The notes beneath the pieces were generated by a model that saw nothing but the letters and a program-made list of their open reading frames with translations, made no database searches and had not been told where the DNA came from. A stretch of 64,000 nucleotides of DNA, taken from the NCBI RefSeq assembly GCF_030409755.1, contig NZ_JAUFQE010000003.1, positions 124,001-188,000 of the forward strand. Direction: 5' to 3'. Shown piece after piece: positions 44,901 through 52,556 of this stretch; within the stretch, counting starts at the first letter, position 1, and each line of letters starts with the position of its first letter. The stretch comes from Vibrio lentus. Its GTDB lineage: Bacteria; Pseudomonadota; Gammaproteobacteria; Enterobacterales; Vibrionaceae. A program made the position numbers and the translations under genes.

Positions 44901-45867
44901 AGCGGCCATTTGGTCAAATACCTATGACGCCTTCGACCCCGATACCCCTCTCCCTGCCCATTGGACCTCCATCCCATATGGCAAGCCACTGGCGAATCAA
45001 GTTTATCGTGTGGTTGATGCACAAGGCCGAGACTGCCCCGATTGGGTGCCCGGCGAATTGTGGATTGGCGGCGACGGCGTGGCAACGGGCTACCGTGGGG
45101 ATGCAAGCCTCACCCATGCCCGCTTTGTGGAAGCGTCGTCTGACACTGTGCCTGATGCGTCTGTGATTCGCTGGTATCGTACGGGCGACCAAGGGCGGTA
45201 TTGGCCAGACGGGAATTTGGAATTCCTTGGTCGACTAGATCATCAAGTCAAAGTGCGTGGGCATCGCATTGAGCTGGGTGAAGTAGAAAGTGCCTTGACC
45301 CGCCTCGAGGGTATTACACGGGCTGTTGCTGTGGTGCTGACGCCATCCGGCCAGCCTGCCTCTTTGGCCGCCGCGATCGTCATGTCGGCCTCCACCGACG
45401 ATACCCCCCTCGCGCATACGGACATCACAGACCCACTCCGCGCATTGCTGCCTGATTATATGGTGCCTTCAACGCTGGCAGTTGTTGATGACATCCCCCT
45501 CAGCGCCAATGGCAAAGTGGATAGAAAGTCTTTGTCTCAGCAATTACATCGTCAATCAGAAACTCAATATGAAGCGCCAATTGGCCCCATTGAAGAGCAG
45601 GTTGCAGAAATTTGGGAAGCTGAACTCGCAATAGATCGCCTTTCCCGCCATGACAATTTCTTCATGATTGGTGGAGACAGCTTAGCAGCAACGAGGATTG
45701 TGCAAACCATGCAACAACAACGCATTAGCCCCAACGCTATTCCCCTTTCACTGTTATTTACGGCACCAAGCATTGCTGAGTTTGCACAGGAAGTATCAGC
45801 ACAATGGCAAAACCTCGCAGAGGGGCAAACGGAAGGTTCAGATATTTTTGAGGAGGGTTCGCTATGA
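35929..45867 (+). CDS. Siderophore NRPS 1: ArCP-(Cy-A-PCP)x3, three cysteine modules
   Basis: 3312 residues. The GTG at 35929 overlaps the upstream TGA (coupling, with AAGGAGGT nearby); ATG 35941 with GAGG is an alternative. Order: aryl carrier (phosphopantetheine Ser-44 in GLDSLQL); Cy1 (DLLVADVQS, 242-250); A1 (from about 572); PCP1 (Ser-1122); Cy2 (NYLTLDGFS, 1321-1329); A2 (from about 1645); PCP2 (Ser-2195); Cy3 (NYLSLDGFS, 2380-2388); A3 (from about 2704); PCP3 (Ser-3251). A-domain pocket read by alignment to GrsA: D-L-Y-N-L-S-M-I-W in all three, close to the cysteine code. Cy domains condense and cyclise Cys to thiazolines. No epimerase, methyltransferase, ketosynthase or thioesterase domain. 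Cy2 and Cy3 have Asn where the Cy motif normally starts with Asp. A1, A2 and A3 are nearly identical at DNA level. Confidence 0.93.
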   Translation: MRTAMECLQTRPSKTSILSDIREYIEIEPTVSEDINLIEQGLDSLQLMRLVDKWRRAGSDVTFADLIECPILSVWLTRLLSTHSDNRSQSSPLLTSTSNGTETLEHDDQPFDLTDVQYAYWLGRQNHQTLGGVSCHAYIEIDGNDVESRSLERAWHRLLCHHPMLRATFTSDGKQRIGSDIALPALLVRDYQNLTSKETEIALLETREHLSHRKLAIDEAHVADISLSLLPDNKTRIHFDVDLLVADVQSIHILLKDLADLYGEFKRGNDKYFPPADPDWQFKHYLEAKKQADQGRTVADEAYWKKRLATLPSGPQLPLSCLPESVSEPRFIRRTYTLSHDKWTAIKGKATSKGLTPAVMLATAYAEVLAHWSSLARFVLNVPIFDRHGGQLGIENVIADFTNLLLLECDCTQPLPFTARVKATQKQLHKDLSHSTYSAVSIQRELQKQGLSEGVSAPVVFACNLGTQLITQTCRETLGSLNYMISQTPQVWLDHQLYEMEDGLLLAWDSVDELFPEGVIDSAFDAYCQLLESLVDDVSWDRPYNPSLQKEQRVSRVSANSTERSVTRHVLHRPFFEWASKAPERTALIAEQTTLSYGELAYRARQLAALLIKQGLKPEEPVAVTLPRGVDQACAVLGILAAGGCYVPIGTHQPLARQQRIHATAGIRFTLTDTLNLDAVPGQAIDIRDIKDILPLNDVITVSPKSPAYIIFTSGSTGEPKGVEMAHQATANTVDDINRRYGMHFDSRVLAVSALDFDLSVYDLFGMLSVGGAIVMVEEDSRRDASAWLSLIQHHHVTVWNSVPVLLDMLMVVAESINALLSFEQVLLSGDWIGMDIPERLFALNGHQVRLAAMGGATEAAIWSNTYDAFDPDTPLPAHWTSIPYGKPLANQVYRVVDAQGRDCPDWVPGELWIGGDGVATGYRGDASLTHARFVEASSDTVPDASVIRWYRTGDQGRYWPDGNLEFLGRLDHQVKVRGHRIELGEVESALTRLEGITRAVAVVLTPSGQPASLAAAIVMSASTDETPLAHTDITDLLRALLPDYMVPSTLAVVDEIPLSANGKVDRKKAQLLLTQHVDTQETSLTPPQGETEVQVANVWRALLPEKDIGRESHFFSLGGDSLLATQVISALRECGLSAEQPLRFLFAQPVLADFAAGLIAQDVEPVCTLTSDPEARFEPFPLTEIQRAYWMGQSPGLPLNCGTHYLVELDGEDVNIGRLENAWNSLVQHHDMLRVVIENDGNQRVLPFSQPIAATCHQFDNTADQNGEHTAQQWLYQQFYATSAKSQNNTEITEQLHHIFVASYRDLQGKTRCRIGIIFNYLTLDGFSIKLFLEQLSQTYLDIRSLPKKTDLLFRDYVNQITPCDEERQKAEKFWTEKLDVLPLRASLPLAIQPEQLTAHIFTRREHKLSEEKWTSLKEKAQQHQFTPSVVLLVAYSEVLRLWSGGKDHSINLTLFDRQPVHKNINTIMGDFTTLSPVGFYNQQNSSLIDIASATQSEIADVLENKAISSIWIQRQRSSEMSLTAASLPIVFTSTLGLGNGLFEQVESGFPKMVAGGLSETPQVWLDHQVYEFDGELALSWDSVDALFPEHMIDEMFDTYVSVIESLIQSDWSANLNLVLPAQQCVSRQETNATLQSRSVHTLHRPFFEWASKAPERTALIAEQTTLSYGELAYRARQLAALLIKQGLKPEEPVAVTLPRGVDQACAVLGILAAGGCYVPIGTHQPLARQQRIHATAGIRFTLTDTLNLDAVPGQAIDIRDIKDILPLNDVITVSPKSPAYIIFTSGSTGEPKGVEMAHQATANTVDDINRRYGMHFDSRVLAVSALDFDLSVYDLFGMLSVGGAIVMVEEDSRRDASAWLSLIQHHHVTVWNSVPVLLDMLMVVAESINALLSFEQVLLSGDWIGMDIPERLFALNGHQVRLAAMGGATEAAIWSNTYDAFDPDTPLPAHWTSIPYGKPLANQVYRVVDAQGRDCPDWVPGELWIGGDGVATGYRGDASLTHARFVEASSDTVPDASVIRWYRTGDQGRYWPDGNLEFLGRLDHQVKVRGHRIELGEVESALTRLEGITRAVAVVLTPSGQPASLAAAIVMSASTDETPLAHTDITDLLRALLPDYMVPSTLAVVDEIPLSANGKVDRKKAQLLLTQHVDTQETSLTPPQGETEVQVANVWRALLPEKDIGRESHFFSLGGDSLLATQVISALRERGLSAEQPLRFLFAQPVLADFAAGLIAQDVEPVCTLTPDPEARFEPFPLTEIQRAYWMGQSPGLPLNCGTHYLVELDGEDVNIGRLENAWNSLVQHHDMLRVELVDIEIQRVSQDPTRFFTSIDLMTCDNEEDAKSQLARWWRSISSAKDATLFAAQAFSYNDSRCRLGLIFNYLSLDGFSIKMLLRQLALRYQNLDAFIPSPSISFRDYVEQVSPSPKQHETAIKYWREKLDTLPLSAALPLEVDPRTISNSQFKRRSLILRQDTWQSLKDTTRQHGITPSVAVLSVFCEVISRWSGGRSHTVNMTLFDRKPLHPDINDVAGDFTSLVPVGYSPDRTKTFLESALCLQEETFSALEHRQVSSIFVQRERAKDMDMTAAALPIVFTSTLGMSDELLKETPDIGFPQLSGGGLSETPQVWLDHQMYEYNGELHVSWDSVEALFPEGMFDSMFTVFENMLNTLHSSWDLPLDPMLPVMQSMARRSLNATGHHQQERTLHHPFFEWESKAPERTALIAEQTTLSYGELAYRARQLAALLIKQGLKPEEPVAVTLPRGVDQACAVLGILAAGGCYVPIGTHQPLARQQRIHATAGIRFTLTDTLNLDAVPGQAIDIRDIKDILPLNDVITVSPKSPAYIIFTSGSTGEPKGVEMAHQATANTVDDINRRYGMHFDSRVLAVSALDFDLSVYDLFGMLSVGGAIVMVEEDSRRDASAWLSLIQHHHVTVWNSVPVLLDMLMVVAESINALLSFEQVLLSGDWIGMDIPERLFALNGHQVRLAAMGGATEAAIWSNTYDAFDPDTPLPAHWTSIPYGKPLANQVYRVVDAQGRDCPDWVPGELWIGGDGVATGYRGDASLTHARFVEASSDTVPDASVIRWYRTGDQGRYWPDGNLEFLGRLDHQVKVRGHRIELGEVESALTRLEGITRAVAVVLTPSGQPASLAAAIVMSASTDDTPLAHTDITDPLRALLPDYMVPSTLAVVDDIPLSANGKVDRKSLSQQLHRQSETQYEAPIGPIEEQVAEIWEAELAIDRLSRHDNFFMIGGDSLAATRIVQTMQQQRISPNAIPLSLLFTAPSIAEFAQEVSAQWQNLAEGQTEGSDIFEEGSL
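37642..39637 (+). repeat. NRPS module repeat, copy 1 (A1-PCP1-start of Cy2)
   Basis: About 2 kb that recurs at 40861-42856 (offset 3219 bp) with about five substitutions by eye (for example at 38194, 38820, 39350, 39446 and 39633). Confidence 0.93.
40861..42856 (+). repeat. NRPS module repeat, copy 2 (A2-PCP2-start of Cy3)
   Basis: Near-identical to 37642-39637 over its whole length and to 44043-45521 over the A domain. Identity stops sharply within the Cy domain, where the two diverge completely. Confidence 0.93.
44043..45521 (+). repeat. NRPS module repeat, copy 3 (A3)
   Basis: About 1.48 kb that matches copy 2 (offset 3177 bp) with roughly eight substitutions, most in the last 250 bp. 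Identity ends at the A-domain end, so PCP3 is a different sequence from PCP1 and PCP2. Confidence 0.9.
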
Positions 45868-48800
45868 ACATGTTTACTAAAGGGATGGAGGTTTCAGCCT
45901 TCGTTGAGGCGTTAAAAAACCGTGGCGTTCAACTTTGGGTTGAAGGAGAAGCACTCAAGTTCAAAGCACCCACGGGTGTGATGACAGCAGAACTTACATC
46001 GATATTATTGGCAAAAAAATCAGAGGTCATCGGTTTTCTTAACCATGTTCCGGACGAGGTTACGTTAACAGCTTACCCAGAGGATCGTTACGAACCTTTC
46101 CCGCTCACTGATTTACAACTGGCGTATATTGTCGGAAGAAGAAATAACTATGAGTTGGGGGGCGTAGGCTGCCATTCCTATATCGAGCTTGACATGCCAC
46201 GGCTGGATCATGCGCGTCTAGAAAATGCATGGCACAAACTCATCCTTCGTCACGAGATGCTTCGTGCTGTTATTGGTACAGATGGCAAACAGCAGATTTT
46301 AAAGCATGTCACTCTCCCCGAGGTTATATGTCGCGACACTAAAGGCTTATCCGCTAGTGCTTTCGAAACCGCCATCATCCAAGCTCGAAATGAAATGGCA
46401 TATCGCCGCTATGATTCAACATGTTGGCCACTGTATGAATTGCGGCTAACGCAATATGATGATCGTTCAATACTTCACCACTCCACCGATCTATTGATCG
46501 CCGACTTTGCCAGTATCCAAATCCTTTTAGCCGAATTGGGGGAGCTGTATCAACACCCAGAAAAAGAACTCGACGCAATAAATGTGTCTTTCCGTGACAT
46601 TGTGCTCTACCAGCAAGCGTGTCATTCACACCAAGAAAGTGATTCAAAATACCAAGTGGATCGTCAATATTGGCAACAGCGTATCCCGTCGTTACCTGGT
46701 GCCCCTGAATTACCCATTCATCAGAACATCCATCCATCAGCTCATCCAATACCTGACGGCGAGCCAAGTTTTGAAAGGCAATCGTTAGAGGTATCTCCCC
46801 CTGAGTGGCAAGCGTTCTGTCAAATCGCTACGTCACATCACATCACGCCATCTGGTGCAGTGATGAATGCCTTCGCGGAGGTGTTACAACGCTGGTCTAG
46901 AAACGATGACTTTTGCATCAACCTGACATTACTCAACCGCAAAGCGCCGCATCCAGATGTGAATCGTATTGTCGGCGATTTTATTGCGGTGAATGTGTTG
47001 GAAATAGCACACGACCGAGGCGATGACTTTAAAGAAAGAGCTGTTGCCTTGCAGCATCAGCTTTGGAAGGACCTCGAGCACGATAGTTACACTGGTATTG
47101 ATGTTCTGCGTGATATGACCAAGGACAGAAAAAGTAATACGCTCATTCCCGTTGTTTATACCAGCACTGTCGGCGTCAGTGGTGAAGCCTTACCCCAAAA
47201 TGCATTTATGCATGATGCAAAATTGAATTTTGGGATTACGCAAACACCTCAGGTTTGGCTGGATTGCCAAGTCACAGAGCGAAAAGGAGCATTGTGCGTA
47301 GATTGGGATATCCGAAAAGGTGTATTCCTACCGGGCGCCATAGAACAAGCCTTTGATGCGTTCAAAACCCTACTCCTTTCTTTGTCTAAGTCAAAAGGCC
47401 ACTGGAACAGTCGCGTGCCTGTTTCCTTAAATTCAGACTGTATTGCGTTGCGTAAGAAACTCAATACAGAAAGAGATGCGCCGCTTCCAGAAGGGTTTCT
47501 TCATGCGTCGTTTTGCCATCATGCCATCACATCACCGGATAAAGTGGCACTGATTCATGATGCGCAGACACCCATAGCCTACACCTACCGCGATCTGGCC
47601 GAATGGTCTATTTCTATTGCCGACACGCTTCTAGACAAGGGGCTTCAGCCCGGCGAGCCCGTTGCCATATTCTTGGATAAAGGACCTCAGCAAATAGCTG
47701 CCATCATGGGAATACTTCTTGCTGGCGGTGCTTACGTGCCTATTGATGTTATCCAACCTGAAAAGAGACGAAACACAATTATTCACGATGCTTGCATCCG
47801 ATTGATGTTGACTGCTCAAACTGACGCTAACTTAAACTGGCCAGCTGATATCAGAACCATGGTGATCGCTGACCCCCCAACTCTAGAGAGAAATGATCTG
47901 GCATTGAAACAACGCTTATCACGCATTATCGATCAAGGTTTACAATCAGATACCCGTAACCAATTAGCTTATATCCTTTACACATCAGGCACGACTGGGC
48001 GTCCTAAGGGAGTCATGCTGACGCATGAAGGTGTTGGTAATACCATTGCAGGCTTTAATGCAGAATTCGGTATAGAAAGTGACGACAAAACGCTTGCCTT
48101 GGTCAATTACAGTTTCGATCTTTCTGTATTGGATATCTTTTGTACGTTGAGTGCGGGCGCAACATTGGTACTTCCTGGCGATGGATGGAGGAATAACCCC
48201 GAAGTGTGGGCAAAAACAATCCAACATCAGAGAGTTACTATATGGAACTCTGTACCCGCCCACATGCAAATGCTCATGTCATTATGTGAGAACAGCCGTT
48301 CAATGGATCTTTCTACCTTAAGACTTGCCTTTATCTCCGGTGATTGGATCCCCGTGTCGCTGCCGCCAAAAATTCATGAAATGTTACCGACGTTATCACT
48401 CAACAGTCTGGGTGGCCCCACAGAAATATCTGTCACTTGTATCGCTAACCAGATAAAGGACGTGCCAGAAGGAGCCACGAGTATTCCCTACGGCCTGCCA
48501 TTGAGAAATCACAGACTGTATATCCAAAACAACCAGTATGAAGATTGTCCTGACTGGGTGCCGGGCGAAATGCTAGTAGGTGGTCCAGGTGTTGCGAAAG
48601 GGTTCATTAATGATCCGGAAAGAACGCGTGAGCGCTTCATACTTCATCCTGTTTCTGGTGAACGAATGTACAAAACAGGCGATATTTGCAGGTACCGCCC
48701 CGACGGTGTTATTGAAATCCTCGGACGCCAAGATAATCAAGTCAAAATTCGAGGTCATCGAATTGAGTTGGGTGACGTCGAAGCGGCATTGAATGAGCTT

Positions 48801-50561
48801 AGCTATGTGCAACAGGCTGTTGCCTTAGTAAGGTCTGGCCCTGCTGAATTGGTGTGTGCCATTGTCCTCAAGACCGAGGTGTTGAATGGCGAAGACAAGG
48901 TCGAAGAAGCGACAGGTGACATCATGCATCGTGTGCAAAATTATCTTGCAGCGTTATTGCCGGGCTACATGATCCCTTCAAATGTAATAACGATGTCGTC
49001 AATACCTCTGAGCAACAATGGAAAAGTTGATCGTATATCGCTAAAAGCTTGTTTCGAGACACTCATTGTGAACAAACACACAGAAGAGCTACCGCTTGAA
49101 ACGCCTCTGGAATTAAAACTCGCTGAGATATGGAAAACCTTGTTAAAAACAGATCATATCTATCGCTCTGACGACTTTTTCCTCAAAGGAGGATCGAGTC
49201 TGACTGCGGTTGAGTTATTAAACCGTTTGTCTGAAGCTGGTTTTATTGTCAATATTGACATGATCTTTAATAACGCAGTCTTTGAAAAAATGGTAAACGT
49301 CTTGGAAGCATCAGAAGATGCGGAAGAGGCGTTCCGACAATCCATCGACCTCGACAGTCTGTGCGCCAATGCCTTGAAAAATTTCCCAAATGCAACGCCA
49401 TTAGAGAAGCAAGGAGCTCAGTCAGGAAATGTGTTTATGACTGGCGCAACCGGCTATCTGGGGGTCTATATTCTAAAAATGCTACTCGATAAAACCGACG
49501 ATACGCTCTATTGTTTGGTGCGCTGTCGAGATGAAAATGAGGGTTACAACCGGATCCGAAAAGTGATTGCCGATCAGGGCTTAGATTGGGATATCGATAC
49601 TAAGAGAATAAACATCATTCCCGGAGACTTAACGAAAGAAAGATACGGTCTTGACGGCGCGCAATATCAATCACTTTCTCAGAACATCGATAAAGTCTTG
49701 CATATCGCCGCATTGATCAGCCTTATTGCGCCGCTCTCCGAGCTTTACCCTATTAACGTTAAAGGCTCAGCCAACGCAATTGAACTGGCGACAACCGGCA
49801 AAATAAAGCCCATTCACTATATGTCGACAATTGGTGTACATTATCGCCTTCCCTACGAGGAAAATGAGCCGCCTGTGCTTGAATCTGTTGCCCCTGATGG
49901 GCCATGGCACAAACCTGAACTCACCTATGAGCACACAAAATACATGGCTGAGCAAATTTTCTATCGCGCGAGAGAGAAAGGCGTGCCTGTGAATATTTAT
50001 CGCTCAGGTGCCATTACATGGGATAGCACGCTTGAAGCCCCGTTCATTAACGATGACGCCTTTGTGAAGTTTTTCAGGACATGTTTAAGCATCGCGGCTT
50101 ACCCAGAGTCGCGCATTTTAATTAGCACAACACCCGTCAATATCGTTGCATACTCTATCGTTGAAATTAGTCAAATGTGCATTCAAGGTAAAGGCGAAAA
50201 TTTTCATGTTGTCTCCCGTCATAGCCACACTGGCGAGCAAATCTATCGTTGGCTTAATGAATTGGGATGCCATTTCAAATCGGTAGATTTTGCGACATGG
50301 GATAAGCAGCTCGCTGATAGTTTCGGTCGAGGCTTCATTAATCGCTACTTTAAACATGGCATGGAGCAAGGTGGCCACCATCAGTACCGTATCGACAATA
50401 CGGAATCCGCATTGGCTACTCTCGAAAAAACGCCCTTTGTGATAACAAAGGAATACTTCGAGCCTTTGGTTGCGCACTATAAAGAAGCCATCAACCGCGT
50501 ATTCGTTGAAAAAGTCGACAGCGTAAAGGCAATCAAACAAAAAGAGGGAGCATCACGTTGA
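45864..50561 (+). CDS. Siderophore NRPS 2: docking-Cy-A-PCP-reductase
   Basis: 1565 residues, ATGA overlap with NRPS 1. Order: TubC-type docking domain (about 1-60, VEALKNRGVQLWVEGEALKF); Cy4 with a complete motif DLLIADFAS (209-217); A4 (about 545-1040); PCP (Ser-1112 in KGGSSL); terminal reductase (about 1190-1545) with GATGYLG (1194-1200) and the YxxxK pair Tyr-1355/Lys-1359. Reading A4 by alignment to GrsA gives D-L-L-N-F-S-L-V-T, related to cysteine codes but with Leu, Phe and Thr in place of usual residues. The Cy domain requires a Cys/Ser/Thr-like residue. The reductase should release the chain as an aldehyde (or alcohol) with NAD(P)H, unlike the thioesterase release of yersiniabactin and pyochelin. 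Confidence 0.93.
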   Translation: MNMFTKGMEVSAFVEALKNRGVQLWVEGEALKFKAPTGVMTAELTSILLAKKSEVIGFLNHVPDEVTLTAYPEDRYEPFPLTDLQLAYIVGRRNNYELGGVGCHSYIELDMPRLDHARLENAWHKLILRHEMLRAVIGTDGKQQILKHVTLPEVICRDTKGLSASAFETAIIQARNEMAYRRYDSTCWPLYELRLTQYDDRSILHHSTDLLIADFASIQILLAELGELYQHPEKELDAINVSFRDIVLYQQACHSHQESDSKYQVDRQYWQQRIPSLPGAPELPIHQNIHPSAHPIPDGEPSFERQSLEVSPPEWQAFCQIATSHHITPSGAVMNAFAEVLQRWSRNDDFCINLTLLNRKAPHPDVNRIVGDFIAVNVLEIAHDRGDDFKERAVALQHQLWKDLEHDSYTGIDVLRDMTKDRKSNTLIPVVYTSTVGVSGEALPQNAFMHDAKLNFGITQTPQVWLDCQVTERKGALCVDWDIRKGVFLPGAIEQAFDAFKTLLLSLSKSKGHWNSRVPVSLNSDCIALRKKLNTERDAPLPEGFLHASFCHHAITSPDKVALIHDAQTPIAYTYRDLAEWSISIADTLLDKGLQPGEPVAIFLDKGPQQIAAIMGILLAGGAYVPIDVIQPEKRRNTIIHDACIRLMLTAQTDANLNWPADIRTMVIADPPTLERNDLALKQRLSRIIDQGLQSDTRNQLAYILYTSGTTGRPKGVMLTHEGVGNTIAGFNAEFGIESDDKTLALVNYSFDLSVLDIFCTLSAGATLVLPGDGWRNNPEVWAKTIQHQRVTIWNSVPAHMQMLMSLCENSRSMDLSTLRLAFISGDWIPVSLPPKIHEMLPTLSLNSLGGPTEISVTCIANQIKDVPEGATSIPYGLPLRNHRLYIQNNQYEDCPDWVPGEMLVGGPGVAKGFINDPERTRERFILHPVSGERMYKTGDICRYRPDGVIEILGRQDNQVKIRGHRIELGDVEAALNELSYVQQAVALVRSGPAELVCAIVLKTEVLNGEDKVEEATGDIMHRVQNYLAALLPGYMIPSNVITMSSIPLSNNGKVDRISLKACFETLIVNKHTEELPLETPLELKLAEIWKTLLKTDHIYRSDDFFLKGGSSLTAVELLNRLSEAGFIVNIDMIFNNAVFEKMVNVLEASEDAEEAFRQSIDLDSLCANALKNFPNATPLEKQGAQSGNVFMTGATGYLGVYILKMLLDKTDDTLYCLVRCRDENEGYNRIRKVIADQGLDWDIDTKRINIIPGDLTKERYGLDGAQYQSLSQNIDKVLHIAALISLIAPLSELYPINVKGSANAIELATTGKIKPIHYMSTIGVHYRLPYEENEPPVLESVAPDGPWHKPELTYEHTKYMAEQIFYRAREKGVPVNIYRSGAITWDSTLEAPFINDDAFVKFFRTCLSIAAYPESRILISTTPVNIVAYSIVEISQMCIQGKGENFHVVSRHSHTGEQIYRWLNELGCHFKSVDFATWDKQLADSFGRGFINRYFKHGMEQGGHHQYRIDNTESALATLEKTPFVITKEYFEPLVAHYKEAINRVFVEKVDSVKAIKQKEGASR

Positions 50562-51394
50562 ATAACGTCAAACAACTCAATGCACACCGTGGGTCAAAAA
50601 ACGGCGTAAAAACGCACTGGTTTAGAGTGATTAAAACCGGAGAAAGTATTCGTCGGCGCGTATTTTGTCTTCCTCATGCTGGCGGCTCAGCAGGTTACTT
50701 TAGGCAGTGGCAAGATGCTGTTCCAGCGCACACTGAACTTATCGCCGTTCAATACCCAGGAAGAGAGGAAAGGCTAAACCATCTCTGTATCGACAATATG
50801 GAAGACATGGTCTCTGCCCTCTTTACGCAATTCCTTGAGAATCCGTCATTACTCAGAGAGCCTTTCGTTATTTTTGGTCATAGCATGGGTGCCTCTATTG
50901 CGTATGAGCTAACGCTAAAGTTACTTGATGCGGGATTAAAGCTCCCGAAAACACTCATTGCATCTGCGACGGACGCACCTGGCTACGCGAATCCAACGCA
51001 TTTCCATATCAGTTCTGATGGTGCCCTTATTCAAGAAATAGTGAGGCTTAACCCCTCTCTTTCTTTCTTACAAGAGCATGAAGAGCTGTTGCAGGTGATC
51101 CTTCCATCACTGAGAGCGGACTACAAGCTCATTGAAAGCTACGGGAAGCGAAACGAAAAGCGCCCTCCACTTCCTTTGCCCATTATCAAACTCATCGGTG
51201 AAGATGACGACGAGTTGAGCAGAAAAGATGCGCTGCTTTGGCGTAATCAAACTTCAGCGGCGTTTTCGTTACGTGTTTTTCAAGGCGGCCATTTTTACCT
51301 TGCAGAAAACTACCAGGGAATAATGAAAACCATTATGGAGGCTTTTGACGATAACTTGGTGTTCCCTTCAACAACACCTTGCCATCTACCGTAA
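50558..51394 (+). CDS. Type II thioesterase (siderophore NRPS editing)
   Basis: 278 residues with a TTG start overlapping the NRPS 2 stop; GAGGGA lies eight bases before it. Alpha/beta-hydrolase marks: FCLPHAGGSAGYF, the nucleophile GHSMGAS (Ser-109), an Asp region LIGEDDDEL and the catalytic His in FQGGHFYL. It resembles YbtT/Irp4 and PchC, which hydrolyse misloaded acyl groups from carrier domains. It is cytosolic and does not terminate the chain; the reductase of NRPS 2 does. Confidence 0.9.
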   Translation: MNNVKQLNAHRGSKNGVKTHWFRVIKTGESIRRRVFCLPHAGGSAGYFRQWQDAVPAHTELIAVQYPGREERLNHLCIDNMEDMVSALFTQFLENPSLLREPFVIFGHSMGASIAYELTLKLLDAGLKLPKTLIASATDAPGYANPTHFHISSDGALIQEIVRLNPSLSFLQEHEELLQVILPSLRADYKLIESYGKRNEKRPPLPLPIIKLIGEDDDELSRKDALLWRNQTSAAFSLRVFQGGHFYLAENYQGIMKTIMEAFDDNLVFPSTTPCHLP

Positions 51395-51528
51395 CCCTCC
51401 TGCCTGATTGGATGCCCTGCACATTTGTGGGGTATTCAATCCCGATTCGGGTAGTACAATATATTTGAAGGTTTACAATCTTTCTCACTTGAAATATCAC
51501 CCCCTGAATTCGATTGGAAGACAACACT

Positions 51529-52548
51529 ATGCGCGGCTCATGGATGAAAGCGATCCCCTTAGGCTCTGGCACAACCTTGGCTCTTAAAAGCAAGATATAT
51601 ACTGCTATTTGGGTTTTAACGGCAACACTGCTCAGCCAGAAGATAAATGCTGAAAGCGCTTATCCCGTTACTGTGATAGATGATAGAGGGAAAGTGGTGA
51701 CGCTTTCTTCACACCCTGCCTCTGTAGCGTCAATATCCACGTTTGGCGCTGACACGCTAAAAGCACTCGGGGAACATGCAACAGGGCTATCAACACTTCA
51801 ACATCGCAAATCTCTTTTTCTAGGCGAAGAGGTCAATGATGCCATTAACCTCGGTGAAGTGCATGAACCGGACATGGAACAACTCACCAAGTTAAACCCC
51901 GACCTGATAGTCGGCCTACAGCAATATGCAGAACCGTTTGCAGGTCAATTTGAAAAGATTGCGCCTTTGCTTACCTTTGATCTCGTGACATTAGAAGACT
52001 CCCACCGTTCCATCTCGGCTCTGGCAGATGCACTGGGCAAACACAGAGCGGGAACGCAAATAAACGCTGCGTTTGATAATACACTGAGTGCCTACAACAC
52101 CAAAGCCCCTGGCGGGGTAAGCGTAGTCTTCCTATGGCATTGGGCTGATACGATTTATGCTTTTTATGATCACCACATTACCACGCATATCATGCGTGAA
52201 CTCCGAGGCGATTACACCATGGGACCCACGCCAACACCGGAGTTAAAAAAACCGGATGCGACCGTGTTATCCATGGAGAAACTCCTCACATTAAATCCAG
52301 ATGTGATCATTTCATTTACGGGGGATGATAAGCCCATTAGCTACCACCCTGTTTGGCAAAGACTCAACGCAGTGAAAACATCCCGTGCCTATCGAGTGGG
52401 CGATCAGTATGTAATGACCCATGGCCCTATCGCCAGAGAAATGGTGTTGAAGGAGCTCGCCTACCTTCTTTACCCAACGACCTTCAGTGAGCCAAGTGAT
52501 ATCCCAAACGCCGCGAGAGCAAAACCACTCGTTTTTTCTGAAAGGTAA
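51529..52548 (+). CDS. Iron-siderophore periplasmic binding protein
   Basis: 339 residues from the ATG at 51529, after GGAAG; the frame extends five codons to a TTG. Signal peptide (TAIWVLTATLLSQKINAE), then the cluster A-2 (FhuD/BtuF/FecB) pattern: VTVIDDRGKVVTLSSHPASV, LGEVHEPDMEQLTKLNPDLI, VLKELAYLLYP. It delivers the ferric siderophore to the permeases that follow. The gap to the thioesterase gene is 134 bp. Confidence 0.9.
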   Translation: MRGSWMKAIPLGSGTTLALKSKIYTAIWVLTATLLSQKINAESAYPVTVIDDRGKVVTLSSHPASVASISTFGADTLKALGEHATGLSTLQHRKSLFLGEEVNDAINLGEVHEPDMEQLTKLNPDLIVGLQQYAEPFAGQFEKIAPLLTFDLVTLEDSHRSISALADALGKHRAGTQINAAFDNTLSAYNTKAPGGVSVVFLWHWADTIYAFYDHHITTHIMRELRGDYTMGPTPTPELKKPDATVLSMEKLLTLNPDVIISFTGDDKPISYHPVWQRLNAVKTSRAYRVGDQYVMTHGPIAREMVLKELAYLLYPTTFSEPSDIPNAARAKPLVFSER

Positions 52549-52556
52549 TGTATTGA

